Shown: positions 35,295-41,778 of the stretch, one piece after another | Layout: each line of letters starts with the position of its first letter | Numbering within the stretch: the first letter of the stretch is position 1 | From: Bryobacterales bacterium | GTDB lineage: Bacteria; Acidobacteriota; Terriglobia; Bryobacterales; Bryobacteraceae | NCBI GenBank assembly: GCA_947467395.1 | Contig: CANIIC010000016.1 | Coordinates: forward strand, 1-41,778 | Length of the DNA: 41,778 nucleotides | Reading direction: 5' to 3' | The notes under the pieces: model-generated | Databases searched by the model: none | What the model saw: the letters and a program-made list of their open reading frames with translations, nothing else | What the model was told of the DNA's origin: nothing | Translations under genes and position numbers: made by a program

Positions 35295-38200
35295 TGAAAA
35301 TCGTGCGACACCACGCCGACCCGCAACGGGTCCGGTAGCGCCACCACTCGCTCTGCCAGGATGTGGATCACGCTGTCCACGTTCTGCATCTTGCCTTCCA
35401 CCAGCACCCACGCGTGCGTCAGGATCTCGCGTTTCTGCTCTTCGAACACCTCGGGCAGGATCACTACGTTTGAGATCCCCGTCTCGTCTTCGAGACTGAG
35501 GAACATCACGCCCTTCGCCGTGCCGGGGCGCTGGCGGACGATGACATTACCCGCCACGCGCACTTTCCGGCCGTCGCGAATCGAGGGCAGCCCCGCAGCG
35601 GGGATCACGCGCAGTTGATTCATCTCGTCCCGGCGGTACGCCATCGGATGTTTGCCGATGGTCATACCGATGCCGCTGCGGTCGGCGACTAAGCGTTCTT
35701 CCAATGTCATCGCCCGCAGCGGTGTCTTCGCCTCTAATTCCGACACGGGCTTCAACAGTTCGCCTGTAGGACGCGATGCCCTCGAAGCTTGCCACAGTGC
35801 GTTCCTGCGATGCTGCGCGCCGATCGAGTTGAACGCACCAATCGCCGCGAGCTGCTGCATCTCGTCTTTGTTGATCTCCATCACGCGACGGCTCACATCA
35901 TCGATGGACGCATATGGCTGCCGGGATTCCAGCACCTTCGCCGTCGCCCCACGCAGCCCGCGCACGTAGTTGAAGCCCAGCCGCAGCTCCAGATTCTCCA
36001 ACGTACACAAGGCCTTCGAGCGGTTGATATCCACCGGGCGCACCTTCAACCCGTGCCGCTGCGCATCCTGCACGATGGTCGCCGGATGATAGAAGCCCAT
36101 CGGTTGGTGATTCAGCAACGCGCAGGTGAACGCCGGAAGGTAGTGCGTGCGCAAATACGCGCTGGCATACGCGAGCAGCGCGAAGCTCGCGGCGTGCGAC
36201 TCGGGGAAGCCGTACATCGCGAACGAGGTGATCGATTGCACGATCTTCTCCTGCGTCTCCCCCACAATGCCGTTGCGCACCATGCCCGCGCGCAGTTTTT
36301 CCTCGATGCCGCGCATACGTTTTTCGGATCGCTTGAAGCCCAACGCTCGACGCAACTCCTCGGCTTCGCTACCGGTGAAACTCGCGGCGATCATCGCCAT
36401 GCGCAGCAGTTGTTCCTGGAACAGAGGGACCCCGAGCGTCCGCTTCAACACCGGCTCCAGTAGAGGATGCAACGGATCAGGCCGTTCCCTGCCTTGCCGC
36501 CGCCGCAAATACGGGTGCGCCATCTTGCCGACGATCGGGCCTGGACGAATGATCGCCACTTGCACGACGAGATCGTAAAACTTCTCCGGTCGCAGGCGCG
36601 GCAGCGAGGCTTGTTGCGCGCGGCTCTCCACCTGAAACATCCCGATCGTATCCGCGCGCTGCAACGCAGCGTAGACTTTCTTGTCATCCGCCGGAAGATT
36701 ACCGAGGTCGATCTCTTCGTCATAGTGATCGCGGATCAGCACGATGGAATCTTCCAGCACCGCCATCATTCCCAGCCCCAGCAGATCCACTTTGACGATC
36801 CCTAAGTCCGCACAATCTTCCTTGTCCCACTGCACCACCACGCGACCCGGCATCGACGCGGGCTCCAGAGGGACCACCGAATCCAGCTGACCCTGACAAA
36901 TCACCATGCCGCCCGAATGCTGGCTCAAGTGCCGAGGCAGTTCCTGCATCCCCACGACCAGATCCAGAAACTTGCGCACACGCGCATCGCCCACATCGAG
37001 GCCCGCTTCCTGAAACTGTTTCTCCGGCGTGTCACCCGAATCCGTCCAGCCCCACATCGGCACCAACTTGGCGAGCCGCGCCAGCGTGGCTTCATCGAAG
37101 CCCAGTACCTTCCCCGCCTCGCGCGCGGCTGAGCGTCCGCGATACGTGTTCACGTTCGCCGTCATCGCCGCGCCCAACTGGCCGTAGCGTTCGTACACAT
37201 ACTGAATCGCCTTCTCGCGTTGTTCGCCCGAAGGCAGGTCGAGATCGATATCGGGCCACTCGCCGCGATTTTCCGAAAGGAAGCGCTCGAACAGCAGTTC
37301 CATTTGAATCGGATCAACGGCAGTGATTCCCAGCGAGTAACACACCGCGCTGTTCGCAGCCGAGCCGCGACCTTGAATGAGAATGCCCTGCTTACGGCAG
37401 TATTCGACGATGTCCCAAACGATCAGGAAGTAGCCGGAAAACCCCAACTTGTCGATCAACACCAGCTCGCGTTCCAGTTGTGACCGCGCTCCTTCGTACC
37501 GTTTGCCGAAGCGCTTGCGCGCGTATTCTTCGGTCAGTTTCCGCAACCAGCTCGATTGCGTGTGACCTTCGGGAACCGGATACAACGGGAACTGATAGCC
37601 GAGATCGGCAAGCGTGAACTCCAAGCGATCGGCGACCTCTTGCGTGCGCTCGACCGCATGAGGAACATCGGCGAAGAGCCGCAGCATCTCGCGTGTGGAT
37701 TTCGGGTAGCGTTCGGCGTTCCACTCCAGCAAGCGACCCGCGCGCGCCAGCGTGGTGTGATGACGCAGGCAGGTGAAGACATCGAGCAGTTCACGTTGCT
37801 TGGGCTCGACGTAACAGGTGCCGTTGGTCGCAACGATCGGAACGCGCAAACTGTGCGCGAGATCGATGATCGCTTGATTGCGAGCTTCCTGCTCACGACG
37901 GAAGTGGCGCTGAATCTCCAAGTAGACGTTGCGCTCACCGAACATGCGTTGCACGCGTTCCAACGCGCTGCGCGTGGGCGTGTCGCTCAGGCAGATCCAG
38001 TGGCCACTGAACTCTTCGAGTTCTTCGGGCGTAGCTAGCGCCTGCTGATGCTTGGGAACGCGCAACTTGGTTCGCGTGATCAATCGGCACAGGTTCTGAT
38101 ACCCGGTCCGGCTAGTCACCAGCAACGGGTAGCGATGGCCGTCAGTGCACGCGACTTCAGCACCTAGGAAGGGCCGCAATCCGGCCTTGGTCATGGCCTG

Positions 38201-38356
38201 GTGAAAGCGCGGCGCGCCGTAGACTCCGTCGAAATCCAACAGCGCCATGCCGGGTTGATCAAGGCCCGCGCACTTGGATGCGTAGTCCTCCGGCACGCAG
38301 GCTCCATTGAGGAAGCTGAAGGCGGATCGGGCGTGAAGTTCGACGAAAAAGGGCAT
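35291..38356 (-). CDS. dnaE2: Error-prone DNA polymerase III alpha subunit DnaE2 (ImuC)
   Basis: A 1021-residue C-family polymerase of the DnaE2/ImuC type, which extends DNA across lesions with ImuA and ImuB. The N-terminal PHP domain starts PFFVELHARSAFSFLNGAC. The polymerase core contains GYFLIVWDIVEYCRKQGI, GRGSAANSAVCYSLGIT, the acidic PDIDLDLPSGEQREKAI and VDLLGLGMM. Near the C-terminus is an OB domain (VRVAGNVIVRQRPGTAKG). Length fits DnaE2 and is shorter than replicative DnaE1. The ATG at 38356 is preferred to the track start at 38401. It is divergent from imuA-imuB with a 38-base gap that holds a TATACT -10 for this gene and two TTCGCC repeats. Damage induction is likely, by analogy. 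Confidence 0.95.
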   Translation of the reverse strand: MPFFVELHARSAFSFLNGACVPEDYASKCAGLDQPGMALLDFDGVYGAPRFHQAMTKAGLRPFLGAEVACTDGHRYPLLVTSRTGYQNLCRLITRTKLRVPKHQQALATPEELEEFSGHWICLSDTPTRSALERVQRMFGERNVYLEIQRHFRREQEARNQAIIDLAHSLRVPIVATNGTCYVEPKQRELLDVFTCLRHHTTLARAGRLLEWNAERYPKSTREMLRLFADVPHAVERTQEVADRLEFTLADLGYQFPLYPVPEGHTQSSWLRKLTEEYARKRFGKRYEGARSQLERELVLIDKLGFSGYFLIVWDIVEYCRKQGILIQGRGSAANSAVCYSLGITAVDPIQMELLFERFLSENRGEWPDIDLDLPSGEQREKAIQYVYERYGQLGAAMTANVNTYRGRSAAREAGKVLGFDEATLARLAKLVPMWGWTDSGDTPEKQFQEAGLDVGDARVRKFLDLVVGMQELPRHLSQHSGGMVICQGQLDSVVPLEPASMPGRVVVQWDKEDCADLGIVKVDLLGLGMMAVLEDSIVLIRDHYDEEIDLGNLPADDKKVYAALQRADTIGMFQVESRAQQASLPRLRPEKFYDLVVQVAIIRPGPIVGKMAHPYLRRRQGRERPDPLHPLLEPVLKRTLGVPLFQEQLLRMAMIAASFTGSEAEELRRALGFKRSEKRMRGIEEKLRAGMVRNGIVGETQEKIVQSITSFAMYGFPESHAASFALLAYASAYLRTHYLPAFTCALLNHQPMGFYHPATIVQDAQRHGLKVRPVDINRSKALCTLENLELRLGFNYVRGLRGATAKVLESRQPYASIDDVSRRVMEINKDEMQQLAAIGAFNSIGAQHRRNALWQASRASRPTGELLKPVSELEAKTPLRAMTLEERLVADRSGIGMTIGKHPMAYRRDEMNQLRVIPAAGLPSIRDGRKVRVAGNVIVRQRPGTAKGVMFLSLEDETGISNVVILPEVFEEQKREILTHAWVLVEGKMQNVDSVIHILAERVVALPDPLRVGVVSHDFH

Positions 38357-38370
38357 TGACGTCCGTGTCC

Positions 38371-38393
38371 AGTATAGGCGAAGATAAGGCGAA
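38371..38393. promoter_or_regulatory. Shared dnaE2/imuA control region with direct repeats
   Basis: On the plus strand AGGCGAA occurs at 38376-38382 and again at 38387-38393, an exact 11-base period (one helix turn). On the minus strand the repeats lie directly upstream of TATACT (38376-38371), a good -10 for dnaE2. AAGG in the second copy also serves as the imuA Shine-Dalgarno. A SOS-type regulator site is inferred from the function of both genes. Confidence 0.5.
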
Positions 38394-38394
38394 T

Positions 38395-39045
38395 ATGGCA
38401 ACCGCCGTCGCTACTCTCCGTGAAGAAATTCAGTCCCGGCTGGGGGTGGTTCTGCGCACAAAACCCGCCGAAGCGGAGACCTTGGCGACGGTGGCGGGCG
38501 CGATCCCACGGGGGGCAATGACGGAGATCGTGGGCCCAGCATCGTCGGGCCGGACGGCAGCGCTGTACTCGGTTCTAGCAGCGGCGACGGCGGGACAGGA
38601 GTTCTGTGCGCTGCTCGACGCCCAGGATCGCTTCGATCCGCTGAGCGCGGCGGCGGCAGGCGTGCGCTTGTCGCAACTGCTGTGGGTGCGCTGCAACGGC
38701 AATGTAGAGCATGCGTTGAAGGCGGCCGACATGCTGGCGAACGGCGGCGGTTTCGGCGTGATCGCGATCGATTTGGCGGATGCTCCGGAATCGGCCGTGC
38801 ATCGCGTTCCGCTGGCCGCGTGGTTTCGCTTACGTCGCGGCGTAGAGAATACGCGGACGGCACTAGTGGTGTTGGAACGATCGGCGCATGCACGTTCGTG
38901 TTCCGCGGTGAAGATCGAACTGAAGCGCGCGCGCGCGGTGTGGCGCGGGCTCATGCCCGGCGGCTTGCTGGAACGGTTCGAGTGCGGGGGTCACTGGATC
39001 CATAACCATCAGCCGCGCGCCGTCGAATTTCGCGTGATCAGGTGA
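38395..39045 (+). CDS. imuA: ImuA-like RecA-fold mutasome protein
   Basis: A 216-residue protein with a RecA-like core and a reduced Walker A (IVGPASSGRTAALY). Its place just before imuB and across from dnaE2 supports ImuA, the translesion accessory factor that works with ImuB and ImuC and is related to SulA/RecA. The Walker B-like strand is FGVIAIDLADAPE. The C-terminus (ECGGHWIHNHQPRAVEFRVIR) is basic. ImuA proteins vary a great deal, so the call leans on context. The ATG at 38395 has AAGG five to six bases upstream; the track start at 38356 would overlap the dnaE2 start. imuB begins four bases after its stop. Confidence 0.8.
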   Translation: MATAVATLREEIQSRLGVVLRTKPAEAETLATVAGAIPRGAMTEIVGPASSGRTAALYSVLAAATAGQEFCALLDAQDRFDPLSAAAAGVRLSQLLWVRCNGNVEHALKAADMLANGGGFGVIAIDLADAPESAVHRVPLAAWFRLRRGVENTRTALVVLERSAHARSCSAVKIELKRARAVWRGLMPGGLLERFECGGHWIHNHQPRAVEFRVIR

Positions 39046-39049
39046 AGAC

Positions 39050-40279
39050 ATGTTTGCCTGCATTCATGCGCCCGGAAATCTGCCGCTGCTGGTGGAATGC
39101 GCCGGACATTTTTCTCCGCTGATCGAAGAGACCTCGCCGGATACGGTGGTGTTCGACGTACGCGGCTTGCAGCGCATCCACGGCGATCCCGAACAGATCG
39201 CGGATGCGATTCGCAGGCGCATCGGGATCAAAGAAGCGGCGGTCGCGATTGCCCGGAATCCCGATGCGGCGGTGCACGCGGCGCGCGGGTTTCATGGAGT
39301 CACTGTGAACGCGTGCCTCGATTCTCTGCCACTGCATCTCCTTCGGGGATCACCGGATTTCGCGCGCAATATGGACGCGTGGGGCATCCGCACGTTCGGC
39401 GAGTTGGCGGCGCTGCCTCCGTTGGGGATCGCTGCGCGACTGGGAGATGAGGGCGTGTACTTGCAACGCCTCGCGACCGGCACGGTGCAACGCCAGCTAC
39501 GGCTACGCGTGGATCCGATGGAGTTCCGCGACAAACGCGAGTTAGAGGATTCCATCGATTTGCTGGAGCCGCTGCTGTTGTTACTTTCGCAGATGCTGGG
39601 CGATGTGTGCGAGCGGCTGCGTTATCACGGTCGCGCGACGAATCAGATCCGGCTACGCATGAAACTGGAGCGTGCCGAAGATCACACGCTGGTGCTGAAT
39701 CTTCCCGTGCCGACTCTGAACACGCGCGTCATGCTGAAGCTGCTGCAGTTGGAGATGAACGAACATGCGCCGTCGGCTCCGGTAGAGAAGATCTTCTTGG
39801 AACTGGAGCCCGCCGATCCGCGCACGACGCAGCATGGACTGTTTCTGCCGTCCGGTCCGGAGCCCGAAAAACTAGAGATCACACTGGCCCGGATTCGCCT
39901 ACTGGTGGGCGCGGAGAATGTGGGCGCACCGGAGTTGCTGGATACACATCGTCCCGATGCGGTGCGCATGACGGCGCTGGCTCAGGCCAAGAACTCGTAT
40001 CCTCCGTTACGCCCGGCATTCGCACTGCGGAGATTTCGACCGGCGCCGTCCGCGCAAGTCTGGTGCGAAGATCGCGGCAAGCCGCTGCGCATTGCGTCAT
40101 CGGTCGGCAGTGGAGCCATACTGGCGTGCGCAGGCCCGTGGTCGAGTTCCGGCGATTGGTGGACGAACGCAGCGTGGAGCCGTCAGGAGTGGGATGTAGA
40201 AGTGCAGGCGATCGGCGTGGCGCGGATTTCCCAGGACGTCGCGCGACGGAGATGGTTTGTGGAGGGAAGCTACGACTAA
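39050..40279 (+). CDS. imuB: ImuB-like Y-family polymerase paralogue, N-terminally short
   Basis: A 409-residue member of the inactive Y-family ImuB group, which bridges the sliding clamp and DnaE2 in translesion synthesis. Family-like parts are VECAGHFSPLIEETSPDTVVFDVRGL, AWGIRTFGELAALPP and the C-terminal region SSGDWWTNAAWSRQEWDVE ending in a RRRWFVEGSYD-type tail. Typical ImuB is around 480-520 residues; here the first 60-80 residues of the palm are missing, with MFACIHAPGNLP joined directly to the second strand. There is no in-frame upstream sequence to supply them because imuA ends four bases earlier. I see no clear clamp-binding motif. GGTGAAG precedes the ATG. Its stop abuts the stop of the next, convergent gene. 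Confidence 0.82.
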   Translation: MFACIHAPGNLPLLVECAGHFSPLIEETSPDTVVFDVRGLQRIHGDPEQIADAIRRRIGIKEAAVAIARNPDAAVHAARGFHGVTVNACLDSLPLHLLRGSPDFARNMDAWGIRTFGELAALPPLGIAARLGDEGVYLQRLATGTVQRQLRLRVDPMEFRDKRELEDSIDLLEPLLLLLSQMLGDVCERLRYHGRATNQIRLRMKLERAEDHTLVLNLPVPTLNTRVMLKLLQLEMNEHAPSAPVEKIFLELEPADPRTTQHGLFLPSGPEPEKLEITLARIRLLVGAENVGAPELLDTHRPDAVRMTALAQAKNSYPPLRPAFALRRFRPAPSAQVWCEDRGKPLRIASSVGSGAILACAGPWSSSGDWWTNAAWSRQEWDVEVQAIGVARISQDVARRRWFVEGSYD

Positions 40280-40477
40280 CTACTCGTCGGACGAGAAGCC
40301 CGTGTTACCGGAAAATACATCACTCAACAGGGTTCCCATAATCCCGAGGCCCAGGCCGATGAAACTAAACAGGAGCCGGTGGACTGCGGGGGGTAATCCC
40401 AAATCCACTTGAATCAAGATCCCGGCGAAGAGTCCGAGGACGCTTCCCGCCAAGCCGCCGATGAGTCGTTTCCGCAT
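40280..40477 (-). CDS. Small two-helix membrane protein of unknown function
   Basis: A 65-residue protein with two predicted membrane helices (LIGGLAGSVLGLFAGILIQV and RLLFSFIGLGLGIMGTLL) and an acidic tail. The first helix is glycine-rich like small Gly-zipper proteins. I do not recognise the family. The ATG at 40477 has no obvious Shine-Dalgarno. It lies between imuB and the hairpin region and could be a short real gene or a spurious ORF; the hydrophobic pattern favours a real one. Confidence 0.55.
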   Translation of the reverse strand: MRKRLIGGLAGSVLGLFAGILIQVDLGLPPAVHRLLFSFIGLGLGIMGTLLSDVFSGNTGFSSDE

Positions 40478-40520
40478 ATTCGGGTACTAAGGATCTTTCG
40501 GGCGAAGCGGTACTTTCCGT

Positions 40521-40552
40521 TAGGGCGCAGCGGGAAGTTTTCCGCTGCCCTA
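40521..40552. other. Intergenic hairpin downstream of DUF190 gene
   Basis: TAGGGC-(GC bulge)-AGCGG pairs with CCGCT-GCCCTA around an eight-base loop, an 11-bp imperfect stem in the 124-base gap 40478-40601. There is no T run on the minus strand, so it is only a possible terminator for the RND/DUF190 transcript. Confidence 0.4.
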
Positions 40553-40601
40553 CACCTGAGGCTCGTATTTTGTTGAAAACGTGAGCCTGGAGCCGCCCCC
40601 A

Positions 40602-40910
40602 CTAGACCGCGTCCCGAACATCCTGGATGGTGATGAGACCGCCATGGACCAGAGTGCGCAGTTCCGGCAACACGGCTTCGATCTTGGCGGCTTCGTCCAC
40701 CGCGATGACGAGAACCGGATGGTCGTCGGAGACACCCAGGAGACGCCGGCGATGGACCTGGCCGTGACGGCCGTAGCCCATGGTGCCGCGTAACACTGTG
40801 GCTCCGGCGATGCCTTCGTGAAGCAGACGGCGGACGATCATCTCATGCAGTGGCATGTCGCCACTCATGTCCGTTTCCTTGACGTAGATCGTCACTTGGA
40901 CTTTGTTCAT
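40602..40910 (-). CDS. DUF190 (PII-like) protein
   Basis: A 102-residue DUF190 protein. Members have a PII-like ferredoxin fold and are thought to bind small ligands; the exact role is unknown. Visible pattern: VTIYVKETDMSGDMPLHEMIVRRLLHEGIAGATVLRG, then GYGRHGQVHRRRLLGVSDDHPVLVIAVDEAAKIEAVLP. The ATG overlaps the stop of the RND pump gene (ATGA), so it is translated with it. DUF190 genes are often next to fluoride channels (crcB); here the neighbour is a metal-type RND pump instead. Confidence 0.9.
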   Translation of the reverse strand: MNKVQVTIYVKETDMSGDMPLHEMIVRRLLHEGIAGATVLRGTMGYGRHGQVHRRRLLGVSDDHPVLVIAVDEAAKIEAVLPELRTLVHGGLITIQDVRDAV

Positions 40911-41778
40911 ACGGTCTCCTTCGAGGGTGACTTGGAGCGGACGATGAGAGCGTACATGCTCGGCAGCGCCAATAGGGTGAGGAAGAGCGTGGAAAGCAGA
41001 CCGCCAACAACGACAGTTGCGAGCGGGCGCTGCACGTCGGAACCGATGCCGCTGGCTCGAGCGGCAGGGACCATACCGAGCAGCGCGACGACGACCATCA
41101 GCAGCACGGGCCGCAATTGCGCGACCGCGCCTTGACGAATGGCCTCGTGAACCGGCAACTCCGGCTCAGAGCGACGGATGCGGTTGATTTCCGCGATCAC
41201 CAGCACGCCGCTCATCACGGCGACACCGAATAAACTGATGAAGCCAACCGCGGCCGAGACGCTGAGGTTAATGTGGCGGATGTAGAGGAACAACACGCCG
41301 CCGACGAGGGAGAACGGAACGTTCATCAAGACAAGCCCGGCATATTTTGCTGAGCCGAACATGAAGAACAGCAGCACGAAGATGATCGCGATAGTGATCG
41401 GAAGGATGACAGTCAAACGGCCCTTCGCGCGCTGCAGATTTTCGAACTGACCGCCCCAGGTCACGCTGTAGCCGGCGGGAATCTGCATCGTGGCATTGAA
41501 GCGCTGCTGCGCTTCGGAGACAAAGCTACCTTGATCACGGCCGCGGATGTTCATACGGACCGTAATCTGGCGTTGATTTTCACGACGCGCGATGATGCTG
41601 GCGCCGTTGACCACTTTTACTTCTGCCAACTGCGAGAGCGGCACGCGGCCACCTTCACGCGTGGGCACCATCACATTACCGATGGCTGTGATATCGGTAC
41701 GGGCTTCGGGCACGTAGCGCACCGTGATATCGAAGCGGCGCTCGCCTTCGAACATGGTGCCTGCGGCGCGTCCACCGA
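40907..41778 (-). CDS. CusA/CzcA-type RND efflux pump, C-terminal part (5' end outside window)
   Basis: Partial: the frame stays open to the right edge (GGRAAGTMFEGERRFDITVRY is readable across 41755), so the track start at 41755 is internal. About 290 residues of the C-terminal half are seen: a periplasmic porter segment (GRVPLSQLAEVKVVNGAS, GYSVTWGGQFENLQRAKGRL), then membrane helices (ILPITIAIIFVLLFFMFG, GFISLFGVAVMSGVLVIAEI) and the cytoplasmic loop RRSEPELPVHEAIRQGAVAQLRPVLL. This is the heavy-metal (HAE1/HME) RND type, exporting divalent or monovalent metal ions with a membrane fusion protein and outer channel. The metal cannot be told because the proximal half is missing. DUF190 is coupled at its end. 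Confidence 0.92.
   Translation of the reverse strand, partial: GGRAAGTMFEGERRFDITVRYVPEARTDITAIGNVMVPTREGGRVPLSQLAEVKVVNGASIIARRENQRQITVRMNIRGRDQGSFVSEAQQRFNATMQIPAGYSVTWGGQFENLQRAKGRLTVILPITIAIIFVLLFFMFGSAKYAGLVLMNVPFSLVGGVLFLYIRHINLSVSAAVGFISLFGVAVMSGVLVIAEINRIRRSEPELPVHEAIRQGAVAQLRPVLLMVVVALLGMVPAARASGIGSDVQRPLATVVVGGLLSTLFLTLLALPSMYALIVRSKSPSKETV

Overview
The window reads as one chromosomal segment of a GC-rich Gram-negative bacterium, most likely an Acidobacteriota member of the Solibacter/Bryobacter type. This is inferred from hopanoid genes, an RND pump, many signal-peptide proteins of unknown function and the style of the predicted proteins; no rRNA or marker comparison was possible. 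I saw no IS element, phage gene, CRISPR array, tRNA or rRNA. Genes are tightly packed, with many 4-base start/stop overlaps (ATGA, GTGA) and several convergent pairs that share or abut stop codons.

Layout. 1-2607 (+): the end of glnS, then a NodU/CmcH-type carbamoyltransferase. 2672-5142 (-): recA, a small exported helical protein, a DksA/TraR-type zinc-finger protein and a short HPF-like protein, divergent from an NhaR-like LysR regulator (5242-6141, +). 6207-8486 (-): a DUF465 protein, a RimI-like acetyltransferase and an exported coiled-coil protein. 8542-11787 (+): comEC and an exported protein of unknown function. 11809-15079 (+): a hopanoid head-group cluster, hpnJ, two half-size 4-TM DMT proteins and hpnI, coupled by overlaps. 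15221-16111 (+): a membrane-anchored coiled-coil protein. 16206-20673: a folate block (folB +, pabB and pabA -, pabC +) that encloses a LigM-type tetrahydrofolate-dependent aromatic O-demethylase.

20670-32545 (-) is the most interesting part. It is an apparent six-gene operon of about 12 kb: a GAF domain fused to alpha-glucan phosphorylase, a circularly permuted ATP-grasp ligase, an alpha-E (DUF403) protein, a transglutaminase-DUF2126 (putative amidoligase) protein, a second ATP-grasp fused to alpha-E, and a stand-alone transglutaminase-like protein. Apart from the phosphorylase these belong to a little-studied predicted peptide/amide ligation and cleavage system. Here the set is duplicated, the fused ATP-grasp copy has lost the motifs expected for catalysis, and the set is coupled to glycogen breakdown. 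Divergent from it are the Entner-Doudoroff genes edd and eda (32848-35294, +), also carbon catabolism.

35291-40279 is a translesion (mutasome) cassette with dnaE2 (-) divergent from imuA-imuB (+) across a 38-bp gap carrying direct repeats. ImuB lacks its usual N-terminal part. The window ends with a small membrane protein, a DUF190 protein and the C-terminal part of a CusA/CzcA-type RND pump (-), which runs off the right edge.

All function calls come from reading the translations and recognising motifs; none was checked by a database search.
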